From Thermoplasmata archaeon (lineage in GTDB: Archaea; Thermoplasmatota; E2; JACPAO01; JAHFTW01): a stretch of 64,000 bases of DNA. Below the pieces are notes generated by a model. The model was not told the DNA's origin, made no database searches, and was given only the letters and a program-made list of their open reading frames with translations. A program made the translations under genes and the position numbers. Of the stretch, positions 36,772-44,623 are shown one piece after another. The first letter of the stretch is position 1. Each line of letters starts with the position of its first letter. The stretch is from NCBI GenBank assembly GCA_023269235.1, contig JAHFTW010000001.1, positions 107,548 through 171,547 of the forward strand, in the 5' to 3' direction.

Positions 36772-37877
36772 CGCAGGCGGTCTATCTCAACCACTGCAGC
36801 ATGGGCCTTCCCACGCCGCGCGTCCGCCAGGCCCTACGCGACTACCTCGGCGAGTGGGCCACGATGGGCGCCGCAGGATGGACAGAGACGTGGCTCGACC
36901 GCCTCGACGAGTGGCGCAAGCTCACTGCCCGCCTGGTCGGCTGCCGCCCGGACGAGCTCGCGTGGCTGCCCTCGGTCGGCGCCGGGCTCGGCTCGCTTGC
37001 GAGCGCCCTTGCCACGCGGCGAGGCGCCGGCGACACCGGGCGCAATGAGGTCGTCCTCGCCGACCTGGAGTTCCCGGCCGCCCTCGCCGCGTTCGGGCCC
37101 CGGCCCGGCGTGCGTGTGCGATGGGCATCGAGCCGCGACGGCATCGGCGTGGAGGCGGAACGGTACGCAGCCCGAATGGGCCCGGCCACGCGCGCCGTCG
37201 TCGCCAGTCGGGTCTTCTACGGGACGGGCGCCGTGCAGGACGTCGCGACCATCGCGCGCGACGCACGCCGGGCCGGCGCGTTCGCGGTCCTCGACGATTA
37301 CCAGGGCACCGGCCAGCTACCGCTCGACGTCAAGGCACTGGGCGTGGACGCCGCCGTCGGCGGCTCGCTCAAATGGCTGCGCGGCGGCGTCGGCTCCGCC
37401 TGGATGTTCGTGGACCGCCGCCACGTGCGGGGCCTTGCGCCGTCCCATTCTGGGTGGTGGGCCAACCAGGGCATGTTCGACTTCGAGCCCGGCCGCTTCC
37501 GCTACTGGCCCGACGCGCGGCGCTTCGAGTGCGGCGAGGTCAACCTGCCCAGCCTGGCGACGGCCACGGAGGCGACGCGCGAGCTACTGGAGCTTGGACC
37601 TGCGCGTGTGAGTCGGCGCATCCAGGCGACGCGGCGCGAGCTGGTGGAGCGGCTCGAAGATGCCGGGCACGCGGTCCGCCAGCCCGCGGACCCGGCGCGC
37701 CGCAGCGGCATCGTGATGGTGCCGCGCCGCGACGCGGCCCGCGATGTCGCGCGGCTGGCACGCCGCGGCGTCACGGTGGATGCCCGCGGGGACGCCCTCC
37801 GCGTCTCGCCCCACCACGACACACCAGCGGCGCACCTTGAGAAGTTCGTGAAGGCGCTGGACGCGCTCCGTGCGTAG
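36768..37877 (+). CDS. Kynureninase-like / class V aminotransferase-fold PLP enzyme
   Basis: The protein has 369 residues and is coupled to the hydrolase by ATGA. The N-terminus 'VYLNHCSMGLPTPRVRQALRDYLGEWATMGAAGW' and 'LVGCRPDELAWLPSVGAGLGSLASAL' run parallel to kynureninases ('NSLGLxP…W…G…GW', 'LVGAxPxEV'). 'VLDDYQGTGQLPLDV' binds PLP, 'AAVGGSLKWLRGGVGSAWMFV' carries the Schiff-base Lys at ~202, and a 'SGWW' element follows as in kynureninase. The later 'RRFECGEVNLPSLATATEA' is closer to general class V enzymes (selenocysteine lyase, isopenicillin epimerase). Kynureninase would release anthranilate, the TrpD substrate, which suits the operon. The assignment is plausible, not proven. Confidence 0.68.
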   Translation: MTQAVYLNHCSMGLPTPRVRQALRDYLGEWATMGAAGWTETWLDRLDEWRKLTARLVGCRPDELAWLPSVGAGLGSLASALATRRGAGDTGRNEVVLADLEFPAALAAFGPRPGVRVRWASSRDGIGVEAERYAARMGPATRAVVASRVFYGTGAVQDVATIARDARRAGAFAVLDDYQGTGQLPLDVKALGVDAAVGGSLKWLRGGVGSAWMFVDRRHVRGLAPSHSGWWANQGMFDFEPGRFRYWPDARRFECGEVNLPSLATATEATRELLELGPARVSRRIQATRRELVERLEDAGHAVRQPADPARRSGIVMVPRRDAARDVARLARRGVTVDARGDALRVSPHHDTPAAHLEKFVKALDALRA

Positions 37878-37895
37878 CGGGTCCGTCGGGTCGCG

Positions 37896-38441
37896 CTACT
37901 CGAGGGTGGCGTGCCGCTTGCGCATGCTGGGCTCCGTCTCCCCGAGGCGCGCCATGAGCATCGCGACGACGGCGTCGAAGAAGAGCCACGCGCTGGTCTC
38001 GAACAGGGTGCCGAGCGGGGCGAGCTTGGCGCGGCTGCCGTTGCCTTCCGGGGGGACGAGGGGGACGACGACATGGGCAAGGCGGGCGACCTCCGAGTCG
38101 GGCTGCGCGGTGATGGCGACGACGGTGGCGCCCTGGCGGCGGCCCAGCTCGGCCGTCATGACGACGGGGTACGTGCTGCCGGAGCCCGAGACGAGGATGA
38201 CGACGTCGTCGCGCTTGACGGGCGCCGTGATGGTCTCGCCCACGACGTAGGTCTGGTAGCCGAGGTGGATGAGCCGCACCGCGAAGGCGCGCGCGACGAA
38301 GCCGGAGCGGCCGCGGCCGTACAGGAAGACGCGGCGGGCGGGCTGGAGCGCCTTCAGGAACGCCTCAAGGGTGGTGTCGGGGACGTGGACGGCCTTGCGG
38401 GCGGCGCCGAGGATGAACTCCAGCGGCTCGTCCAGGTCCAT
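37896..38441 (-). CDS. hxlB: 6-phospho-3-hexuloisomerase (SIS domain)
   Basis: The protein has 181 residues. The family pattern is 'VFLYGRGRSGFVARAFAVRLIHLGYQTYVVGETITAPV' followed by 'VVILVSGSGSTYPVVMTAELGRRQGATVVAITAQPDSEVA', as in PHI enzymes. These isomerise hexulose-6-phosphate to fructose-6-phosphate. In archaea PHI with HPS supplies ribulose-5-phosphate for nucleotides (reverse RuMP route). The partner HPS is not adjacent. It starts 8 bases after the stop of the AP-endonuclease-fold gene and is probably co-transcribed with it. Confidence 0.9.
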   Translation of the reverse strand: MDLDEPLEFILGAARKAVHVPDTTLEAFLKALQPARRVFLYGRGRSGFVARAFAVRLIHLGYQTYVVGETITAPVKRDDVVILVSGSGSTYPVVMTAELGRRQGATVVAITAQPDSEVARLAHVVVPLVPPEGNGSRAKLAPLGTLFETSAWLFFDAVVAMLMARLGETEPSMRKRHATLE

Positions 38442-38448
38442 GGGGGTC

Positions 38449-39807
38449 CTACGCCTCGTCCTTCAGGGTCGGGCGCTTCTGCTTGTCGTAGCGCACGCCC
38501 TTGCCGTCGGGGACCTTGAAGATGGGGCTGCAGCCTTCCTTCTTCTCCTTGAGGAAGACGTACTTGCCCTCGGCGTTCTTCCACAGCTTGTAGTCGTCCA
38601 CCTGGACCTGGCGGCGCACCTTGTCGGAGCTCTGCTGGACCTTCGGCTTCTGGTTCTCGGGCAGGTCCCAAATGGTCTCGCCGCGCCAGCCCTTGTGCTG
38701 GATGCAGTACTTGCCCTTGCCGTCCACCTTCTTCTTGCAGCGCTCGCCGGACTTGGTGAGGGCCTCGCAGTCGGGCATCGCCGCCTTGCGCGCCTCTTCT
38801 TCCTCCTTCTCGCGCCGCTTGGCCTCCTCGCGGGCCAGCTTCTCGGCCTCCTTCTGCGCCTTCATGCGGGCCGCCTCGGCCTCCTTCTCGCCGCGCACAC
38901 GGTCCTGCTCGGACTTGCGGTCGGCCTCCTTCTTGGCCTTCTCCTCGGCCTCGACGGCGTCCTTGAGCTCGCGGGCGACGCGGGCATCGCGGCGCTCCTT
39001 GACACGGTCGAAGACGATGTTCATGTACATCGCGTCGTGCTCAAGGATGGGGCTCGTGGAGATGATGGTGGCCGAGAGGTTGGCGTCCAGGAGGACGTCG
39101 CACAGCGGCTCGAACTTCAGGTCGCCCTTCTTGATGGGCAGGCGGTAGCGCGCGTTGCCGTTCTCGTAGTGGATGCCGGTGAAGTGGATGAGGACGTGAT
39201 CGAGCTTGAGCGGCGCCAGCTTCTCGAAGACGGCCGTGAAGTCCTCCGGGTTCTGCAGGATGCCGTTGCCGCGCGCGTGGATGTGCGCGAAGTCCAGCAC
39301 GGGGAGGATGCCCTTGACCTTCTGGCACACCTCGAGCACCTCCTCGAGGCTCCCGAAGACGTTGCGCTTGCCCATGATCTCCATGCCGAGGCGGGGGGTC
39401 CAGCCCTCCGACACGAAGGTGTCGCGGATGTCGCGGAGGTTCTTGACGACGCGGTTCATCGTCTCCTCCTTCGACAGTTCGCCATAGAAGCCAGGGTGGA
39501 AGACGAGGGTCTGCGCGCCCATGATGTGGGCGAGGTGGCCGGCCGCGAGGATCTTGTTCTTCGACATCTCGACGTTGGCCTCGTCGCCGGCCAGGTTGAG
39601 GTAGTAGGGCGCCTTGACGTGCAGCTCGATGCCCGCCTCCTCGGCGGTCTGGCGCACCTTCGCGGCCTCTTCCTCGTCCATGCGGATGCCGCGCACGAAC
39701 TGGACCTCCATGGCGTCCAGCTCCAGGTTGCGCGTGTAGATGATGCCGTCGCGCACGGTGCGGCCCTTGCACGACAGCGGAATGCCCGCAGGCCCGAACG
39801 AAATCAT
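38449..39807 (-). CDS. AP-endonuclease/xylose-isomerase-like TIM barrel fused to coiled coil and zinc motif
   Basis: The protein has 452 residues. Residues 1-265 form an endonuclease-IV-like (AP2Ec) barrel. Metal-binding positions appear in 'ELHVKAPYYLNLAG', 'LVFHPGFYG', 'RLGMEIMGKRNVFGSLEE', 'PVLDFAHIHARGNG', 'VLIHFTGIHYENG' and 'ANLSATIISTSPILEHDA'. Residues ~280-345 are a highly charged Glu/Lys/Arg helix. Residues ~348-375 hold a C-x9-C-x10-C-x2-H motif ('CEALTKSGERC…YCIQH'), probably a zinc knuckle. The ~75-residue tail is basic. Endonuclease IV repairs abasic DNA, but some barrels of this fold isomerise sugars. The fused nucleic-acid-binding-like modules favour a DNA or RNA role. A strong TATA lies upstream. 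Confidence 0.75.
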   Translation of the reverse strand: MISFGPAGIPLSCKGRTVRDGIIYTRNLELDAMEVQFVRGIRMDEEEAAKVRQTAEEAGIELHVKAPYYLNLAGDEANVEMSKNKILAAGHLAHIMGAQTLVFHPGFYGELSKEETMNRVVKNLRDIRDTFVSEGWTPRLGMEIMGKRNVFGSLEEVLEVCQKVKGILPVLDFAHIHARGNGILQNPEDFTAVFEKLAPLKLDHVLIHFTGIHYENGNARYRLPIKKGDLKFEPLCDVLLDANLSATIISTSPILEHDAMYMNIVFDRVKERRDARVARELKDAVEAEEKAKKEADRKSEQDRVRGEKEAEAARMKAQKEAEKLAREEAKRREKEEEEARKAAMPDCEALTKSGERCKKKVDGKGKYCIQHKGWRGETIWDLPENQKPKVQQSSDKVRRQVQVDDYKLWKNAEGKYVFLKEKKEGCSPIFKVPDGKGVRYDKQKRPTLKDEA

Positions 39808-39830
39808 GGACGGGCGGCCGACGGCCGACG

Positions 39831-39841
39831 GCTATAAAACG
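39831..39841 (-). promoter_or_regulatory. TATA box of the AP-endonuclease-fold gene
   Basis: The plus-strand gctataaaacg reads cgttttatagc on the minus strand, 24-34 bases before the ATG at 39807. It is among the best TATA boxes here. Confidence 0.65.
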
Positions 39842-39923
39842 CTCCAGGGACGCCGGACCGGGCGAGCAGCATGCGCGACGACAGAAGAGCGCTTTTGAAG
39901 GAGGGCGGTCTTGGAAGCCTCAC

Positions 39924-41138
39924 ATGGCAGGCGCAGACGCAGCCCGCACGAGCTTGGACACCCGCGCCGTGGCTGGCGACGCCGCCGACCGGCCGTACGT
40001 CACTAGCATGCTGCGTAGGCTGGGCTACACGGACGCCCAGATTGCTGACTACCTGGCCGGCAAGCCTCTCTCTCGCGGCGGGCCCGCCGCGCCCCCGCAC
40101 GCCACCCGCGCCACCGAGGCGGCTGACCGCCGCGCTGCCCGCGACATCGAGGTCGAGTACACCGGCCCCGGCCTGCGTGAGTACCGCCTCGTCCGCCCCA
40201 AGAACCTCGAGTTCGGCCAAATCCAGGGCGAGACCCTGGAGTTTACCGAGGCCCCTTCTGCGGTGGAGGAGAGCTACGTCTACCAGGAGACCCCGGCGTG
40301 GAACGACGGCGCTCCCTCGCAGGCCCCCTTCGAGGGCTGGGAGCAGGATGGCTGGCGCCTCTACAGGAAAGCCGACGCCACCGGCGAGGACCCACTCGCC
40401 GAGCACGCCTTCGCCCGCTACGATTCACCGGCCCCCGAGGGCATGGTCCCCGCCGGCGTCCCGGACGGCCACGAGGTCGTCTTCGACCCTGCGACCGGCG
40501 AGCCCAGCCTGCAAGCGCTCGCGCCCGCCGGCTTCCCCGGCTGGGAGCAGGATGGCTGGCGCCTCTACAAGTCCACCAAGTCGAAGAACCAGGACCCGCT
40601 CAAGACGCACCGCTTCGCCCGCAGCGAGGACAAGGCGCCGCGCAACCATGCGCCCGCCCCGGTCCCCGACGGCCACGAGGTCGTGTGGGACGAGGAGGGC
40701 AAGCCCGCCCTGCAGGCCATCGCGCCTCTCGAGGAGTCCTGGGCGGAGGCCCCGGCCGCCCCTGCCGAGGGATTCGAGCAGGACGGCTGGCAGCTCTACA
40801 GCAAGGACGAGGGCGAGGGCCAGGAAGCCCAGCGCATCTTCTTCTTCAGCCGCGAGGCGCCCGACGAGGCCGTCCCCGCCGAGGTCCCTGAAGGCTACGA
40901 GGTCGCCGTCAACCCCGAGACCGGCCGCCCCTTCCTGCGCCGCCAGGAGACCGAGCCCGACGCGAGCCCCATCGAGTCCGCCAACCCCACGGTGGACTCC
41001 GCCGTCGCCGGCCGCAAGCGCGTCCGCATCGTGCGCGTGCGCGCCGCCGACCGCGACGCCGCCCAGCGCAAGATGGAGCGCGAAGGCCGCCACGTCCTCG
41101 CCACCATGCCCATTGACATCGAGAAGAAGGTGAGCTAG
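39924..41138 (+). CDS. Repeat protein with three G-[WF]-E-Q-D-G-W modules, unknown function
   Basis: The protein has 404 residues. It has no signal peptide and starts with a short helical region ('YVTSMLRRLGYTDAQIADYLAGKPLS', UBA-like). Three homologous ~65-75-residue modules begin at about residues 138, 206 and 283: 'G-[WF]-E-Q-D-G-W-[RQ]-L-Y', then 'H-x-F-[AS]-R', then 'V-P-[DE]-G-[HY]-E-V-x-x-[DN]-x-x-[TG]-G-x-P-x-L'. Acidic, Pro-rich linkers separate them. The end is basic ('GRKRVRIVRVRAADRDAAQRKMEREGRHV'), followed by a short beta-type segment. I do not recognise the family. It is followed without a gap by two paralogous membrane proteins and probably works with them. A possible TATA (gcttttgaagg) lies ~28 bases upstream. 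Confidence 0.75.
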   Translation: MAGADAARTSLDTRAVAGDAADRPYVTSMLRRLGYTDAQIADYLAGKPLSRGGPAAPPHATRATEAADRRAARDIEVEYTGPGLREYRLVRPKNLEFGQIQGETLEFTEAPSAVEESYVYQETPAWNDGAPSQAPFEGWEQDGWRLYRKADATGEDPLAEHAFARYDSPAPEGMVPAGVPDGHEVVFDPATGEPSLQALAPAGFPGWEQDGWRLYKSTKSKNQDPLKTHRFARSEDKAPRNHAPAPVPDGHEVVWDEEGKPALQAIAPLEESWAEAPAAPAEGFEQDGWQLYSKDEGEGQEAQRIFFFSREAPDEAVPAEVPEGYEVAVNPETGRPFLRRQETEPDASPIESANPTVDSAVAGRKRVRIVRVRAADRDAAQRKMEREGRHVLATMPIDIEKKVS

Positions 41139-41537
41139 ATGGACGACGACAACCGCATCCGCGTCCGCCTGGAGTCCGAGATGCAGCCGGTCCGCTACGA
41201 GGACCGCATGGACCTCAACTCCGAGATTGACGTGGGCGTGGACACCCACATGAAGGGACTCGGCGTCGCCGGCCTCGTCGCCATCGCCGTCGGCGTGCTC
41301 TGCGTCCTCATCGGCTCCGTGCTGTTCACGCTGGGCTACCCGCAGGACTGGTACGCGAGCATCGCGAGCGACCGCTGGGGCGCCTCGCGCGCCCTCATCG
41401 AGCGCGTCGTCCTGTTCCTCGGCGGCGGCATCGTGCTGCTGTTCTTCGGCACGTCCGCGTTCTTCTACGGCCGCACCGTGCTCGGCTCCGGCCACCTCGA
41501 CCAGTTCACGACGAAAGAAGTGGAGGTGGAGGCCTAA
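41139..41537 (+). CDS. Two-TM membrane protein (paralog 1 of a pair)
   Basis: The protein has 132 residues. The ATG follows the previous stop directly. A soluble acidic N-terminal ~45 residues precede TM1 (~46-68, 'LVAIAVGVLCVLIGSVLFTLGY'), a short loop with 'YPQDWYASIASDRWG', TM2 (~86-106, 'VVLFLGGGIVLLFFGTSAFFYG') and an acidic tail. The loop after TM1 resembles the 'YPEQWYDAQGAIQ' loop at the same place in the next gene, so the two are paralogs. The stop and next start share one base (TAATG). No known domain. Confidence 0.7.
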   Translation: MDDDNRIRVRLESEMQPVRYEDRMDLNSEIDVGVDTHMKGLGVAGLVAIAVGVLCVLIGSVLFTLGYPQDWYASIASDRWGASRALIERVVLFLGGGIVLLFFGTSAFFYGRTVLGSGHLDQFTTKEVEVEA

Positions 41538-42106
41538 TGGCGGCCAAGAAGGTCGCCAAGACGGGCTCTGCCAAGCGCGCCCCCGCGGCCCGCGCCGTCA
41601 AGGACCGCCCCAAGCCCCAGAACGTCCCGCGCGCAAAGCCGAAGGCGGCCGCGAAGCCGGACGGCCAGCGGGACTTCCTCGTCGTCTACGAGGAGCCCGA
41701 CCCCTACGGCCTCCCCACCGAGGACGCGCTCATCCTCGACATCGAGGCGAACATCGCCAAGCGTGGCCAGGTGGACGTCCAGCAGAAGCTGGCGCTCGAG
41801 CTCACCAACACGACGAGCCGCCTCGGCACGTTTGGTTTCCTGACCGCCTGCATCGGCTCCATCCTCGGCCTCATCCTGATGATCACCTTCGCGGTCATCT
41901 ACCCGGAGCAGTGGTACGACGCGCAGGGCGCCATCCAGCGCACGGCCATCGTCAAGAGCCTCATCCTGCTCTCCATCGTCGCCATCCTGCTGATGGTGAC
42001 GGGCACCGTGCTGACGCACTACGGCCGCCGCATCCAGGCGCGCGGTAACCTGAGCGACGTCCGCCTCGTCGAGCGCGAGCCCGTCGCGAGCGCCCAGTTC
42101 CAGTAG
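41537..42106 (+). CDS. Two-TM membrane protein with Lys/Ala/Pro-rich N-terminus (paralog 2)
   Basis: The protein has 189 residues. The first ~45 residues are basic and low-complexity (A-K-K-V-A-K…K-A-A-A-K). A folded cytoplasmic segment 'RDFLVVYEEPDPYGLPTEDALILDIEANIAKRGQVDVQQKLALEL' follows, then TM1 (~97-118), the loop 'YPEQWYDAQGAIQRTAI', TM2 (~134-155) and 'HYGRRIQARGNLSDVRL'. The layout matches paralog 1. The basic tail could interact with nucleic acid, lipid head groups or the acidic repeat protein upstream. The function is unknown. Last gene of the three-gene unit. Confidence 0.7.
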   Translation: MAAKKVAKTGSAKRAPAARAVKDRPKPQNVPRAKPKAAAKPDGQRDFLVVYEEPDPYGLPTEDALILDIEANIAKRGQVDVQQKLALELTNTTSRLGTFGFLTACIGSILGLILMITFAVIYPEQWYDAQGAIQRTAIVKSLILLSIVAILLMVTGTVLTHYGRRIQARGNLSDVRLVEREPVASAQFQ

Positions 42107-42142
42107 GGCCCCCAACCGGGCCCTCGCGAGACCAGGATTCCG

Positions 42143-42856
42143 TCAGCGCCGTTCGCGGCGGTGTCGGCGCGCCAGCTTGTGGATCCATTCCTCGCCTTCG
42201 CGCCAGCGCGGGTAGCGGCGCTCGTCGCGCCGGAACGCGGCCGAGTGCACGATGCGGCGCGAGCCCGACCCCATGCGCACAGGGTGCACGATGTGGAGCA
42301 GCTCATGATAGAGGACGTAGTCGAGCACGAACTCGGGGACGTCCGCGTCGTCGAGGATCTGGCTCAGGACCACCACATTGTGGTCGGCGTCCCAGTGGCC
42401 GAAGCGGTGGCCTGCGACGGTGCGGCTCCACGACAGGCGCGGCACCTGCGGCAGCGCGAGGTCCATGTCGAGGCTGACGCGGAGGTAGGATTCGAGCAGG
42501 CTGCGGTGGGCCCCGACGGGCTCGATGTGCTTGCGGCCGGTGGCGGAGGCAGGCCGCTCGGCGAGGAACGCGCGGCTCGCCTTGCGCCAGGCCTCCGGGA
42601 TCGCCTCCTCGCGGACGCGGTGGAGGCGCGCGAGCAGGATGCCGGCTATCCCGCGCACGGCGTCCTCTGGGGCGTCGGCGAAGGCGGCGTTCAGGTTGAA
42701 GACGGCGCGGCCGCCCTCCTGGCGCACGGTCGAGCGGCCCTCGACGTAGGGATAGAGCAGGACGGTCGGTGGCGGCGTGGCCGGTCGCCCGAAGAGGAGG
42801 GCGTGCGCCTCCTGCACGAGAGGGACGAGATGGGGCGCGGGGCGCCGCAGGGCCAC
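42143..42856 (-). CDS. SprT-like zinc metalloprotease-fold protein
   Basis: The protein has 237 residues from the GTG at 42856; codons further upstream overlap pyrD and lack family character. The C-terminal domain has 'FGHWDADHNVVVLSQILDDADVPEFVLDYVLYHELLHIVHP', where H-E-L-L-H is the zinc-protease H-E-x-x-H. A later 'HSAAFRRDERRYP' offers the third ligand region, as in SprT/Spartan-type minigluzincins. The N-terminal ~110 residues form a helical accessory domain. SprT-like proteins in archaea are uncharacterised, while eukaryotic Spartan degrades DNA-protein crosslinks. It is downstream of pyrD on the same strand with a 25-base gap. Confidence 0.75.
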   Translation of the reverse strand: MALRRPAPHLVPLVQEAHALLFGRPATPPPTVLLYPYVEGRSTVRQEGGRAVFNLNAAFADAPEDAVRGIAGILLARLHRVREEAIPEAWRKASRAFLAERPASATGRKHIEPVGAHRSLLESYLRVSLDMDLALPQVPRLSWSRTVAGHRFGHWDADHNVVVLSQILDDADVPEFVLDYVLYHELLHIVHPVRMGSGSRRIVHSAAFRRDERRYPRWREGEEWIHKLARRHRRERR

Positions 42857-42881
42857 GCCGCGTCGAGCCCGGCCCCGCTCT

Positions 42882-43949
42882 TCAAGGCGAGGAAACGGGT
42901 GCGGTGCCGACCGCGTCGGCGAGCCGGTCCACGCCGGCCGCGTCCAGGGCCGCGACCAGTTCTTGGTGGACGAGGTGCGCCATGCGGGGCCCGCGGTAGA
43001 TGAATCCGGTGTAGGCTTGCACGAGGCTCGCGCCGGCGCGGACATGCCCGAACGCGTCGGCGCCGGTGAGGATGCCGCCCACGCCGATGATGGGAACGTC
43101 GCGGCCGAGCCCGTGGTGGAGGGCTGCGATGGCCTGCCGGGAGCGGGCAAGCAGTGGCGCGCCCGAGAGGCCGCCTTCGATGGCGGTCTCCGTGCCGGGC
43201 GGGCGGGCGCGCGTGGTGTTGGTGGCGATGATGGCCGCTACACCCGCGTCCACGGAGGCGCGCGCGACGGCGACCAGGTCGGCGTCGGGGGAGTCAGGAT
43301 GGAGTTTGAGAAGGACCGGGCGCGGGTGGCCGACGGCGTCGGCCGCCTCCTGCGTGGCGCGCACCAGGAGCGAAACGGCCTCGGGGGCTTGCAGTGCCCG
43401 CAGGCCCGGCGTGTTGGGGCTCGAGACGTTGATGGTGAGGAACCGGACGTGCGGGGCGAGGGCCCCGGCAGCGGCGCGCAGGTCCTCGTGCACCTTCTCG
43501 GCGGGCGTCGTCTTGTTGGGGCCGATGTTGCCCCCCACGAGTCCAAGCGGGGGGCGCTTGGCGAGGTTGCGGGCGGCGGCCTCCATGCCACGGCCGGGGA
43601 ACCCCATGCGGTTGACGAGCGCCTGGTGGTCGGGCCAGCGCTGGACCCGCAGGCCCTCGTTGCCGGGTTGGGGCTTGGGGGTGACCGTGCCGACCTCGAC
43701 GTGGCCGAAGCCGAGCGCGAGCAATGCGTTGTAGGCCTCGGCGCCTTTGTCGAAGCCGGCCGCCATCCCGAGCGGGGCCGCGACGTCCATGTCGAGGAAC
43801 CGCGTGGCCAGACGAGGCGACGGAGCGGGCGGGCGCAGCGCGGCGCGCAGCGAGGCGGAGGCCTGGGCCCCTTTCAGGAACCGCAGGGCCAGATGGTGCG
43901 CCCGCTCCGGGTCCATCTGGAACAGGAGGCTCTTGAGGGCCCCGTACAC
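42882..43949 (-). CDS. pyrD: Dihydroorotate dehydrogenase, class 2 (quinone-type)
   Basis: The protein has 355 residues from the GTG at 43949, which lies 22-30 bases after a TATA box. The N-terminal 'YGALKSLLFQMDPERAHHLALRFL' is the membrane-associating helical entry of class 2 enzymes. The barrel shows 'PLGMAAGFDKGAEAYNALLALGFGHVEVGTVTPKPQPGN', 'NRMGFPGRG', 'GGNIGPNKTT', 'LTINVSSPNTPGLRALQ' (catalytic Ser), 'ATNTTRARP', 'GGLSGAPL', and 'IGVGGILTGADAFGHVRAGASLVQAYTGFIYRGP'. It oxidises dihydroorotate with a respiratory quinone as acceptor. Many archaea use class 1B, so the class 2 form points to a quinone-linked respiratory chain and perhaps bacterial ancestry. Confidence 0.94.
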   Translation of the reverse strand: MYGALKSLLFQMDPERAHHLALRFLKGAQASASLRAALRPPAPSPRLATRFLDMDVAAPLGMAAGFDKGAEAYNALLALGFGHVEVGTVTPKPQPGNEGLRVQRWPDHQALVNRMGFPGRGMEAAARNLAKRPPLGLVGGNIGPNKTTPAEKVHEDLRAAAGALAPHVRFLTINVSSPNTPGLRALQAPEAVSLLVRATQEAADAVGHPRPVLLKLHPDSPDADLVAVARASVDAGVAAIIATNTTRARPPGTETAIEGGLSGAPLLARSRQAIAALHHGLGRDVPIIGVGGILTGADAFGHVRAGASLVQAYTGFIYRGPRMAHLVHQELVAALDAAGVDRLADAVGTAPVSSP

Positions 43950-43970
43950 GCGCGCTCCACCGGGCGGCGG

Positions 43971-43980
43971 CCTATATACG
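43971..43980 (-). promoter_or_regulatory. TATA box of pyrD
   Basis: The plus-strand cctatatacg reads cgtatatagg on minus, 22-31 bases before the GTG at 43949. It is adjacent to the divergent element ccttaaacg at 43992-44000, which lies ~27-35 bases before the ATG at 44027. Confidence 0.65.
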
Positions 43981-44026
43981 CCGGCCATCAAGCCTTAAAC
44001 GGACCAGGGCCGGTCCAGACTCGACC

Positions 44027-44260
44027 ATGGCCGTCGGATTCGTCCTCATCAGCGCCGCCCCCGGGAAGGAGCATGAGGTCTACAACACCCTGCTCAAGGT
44101 GAGCGAGATCGTCGAACTGCACCCGCTGTTCGGTGAGTACGACCTCATCGCCAAGCTCGAGGCGGCGGACTTCGACACACTGGGCCACGTCATCGTCAAC
44201 AAGATCCGCTCCATCGAGGGCGTCGTGGACACCAAGACCCTCACCGGCACCAAGTTCTAG
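44027..44260 (+). CDS. Standalone Lrp/AsnC ligand-binding (RAM) domain protein
   Basis: The protein has 77 residues. The whole sequence is the beta-alpha-beta-beta-alpha-beta RAM domain: 'VGFVLISAAPGKEHEVYNTLLKVSEIVELHPLFGEYDLIAKLEAADFDTLGHVIVNKIRSIEGVVDTKTLT' (landmarks G-K-E, then F-G-E-Y-D, then I-x-x-I-x-G-V). There is no DNA-binding HTH. Such single-domain proteins form oligomers that sense amino acids and can partner with full Lrp regulators. Archaea have many. The gene is divergent from pyrD and five bases before a small membrane-protein gene. Confidence 0.88.
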   Translation: MAVGFVLISAAPGKEHEVYNTLLKVSEIVELHPLFGEYDLIAKLEAADFDTLGHVIVNKIRSIEGVVDTKTLTGTKF

Positions 44261-44265
44261 GCAGG

Positions 44266-44577
44266 GTGTCCGGCGTGGCCGTCGAGTCCATCTTCCTCTC
44301 CACCCTGCTGCTGAGCTTCGCGGCGACGCTCCTCCTCGCCGGGCTGTTCGGCGCCTACTACGGCAAGGGTCGCAGCCGCAGCCTCGGTATCACCCTCGCG
44401 CTCGTCGCGGTCCTCCTCGGGGGCCTCTTCTGCGCCCTCACCTGGCCGCTGCTGCAGGGCATCACGCCCATCTTCGACCCGGAGGCCGTCGGCCGCGCGC
44501 TCGCCGCCGTCGGGGCCGCCACCATCGGCTTCGCCGTGGCGCTCGGGGTCTTCATCTTCATCGTGGTCCGCAGCTGA
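44266..44577 (+). CDS. Small three-TM membrane protein
   Basis: The protein has 103 residues from GTG. Hydrophobic segments at about 8-31, 39-60 and 78-101 leave a short basic loop ('YYGKGRSRS') and an acidic loop ('FDPEAVGRA'). There are no family motifs. The five-base gap to the RAM-domain gene suggests co-transcription. The function is unknown. Confidence 0.6.
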   Translation: MSGVAVESIFLSTLLLSFAATLLLAGLFGAYYGKGRSRSLGITLALVAVLLGGLFCALTWPLLQGITPIFDPEAVGRALAAVGAATIGFAVALGVFIFIVVRS

Positions 44578-44623
44578 GGCCGTGCAGGCAAGGCTCATCT
44601 GGCCGGCGCCACGTCGCGCGCCG

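Noticed and set aside
36768-37877. Firm naming of the class V PLP gene as kynU
   Set aside because: N-terminal and GWW features suit kynureninase, but the R-F-E-C-G-E-x-N-L-P region is closer to general class V enzymes, so only 'kynureninase-like' is claimed.
42777-44102. 441-codon plus-strand frame opposite pyrD
   Set aside because: Low-complexity Gly/Val/Arg translation with no motifs. pyrD on the minus strand is fully conserved with its own TATA box.
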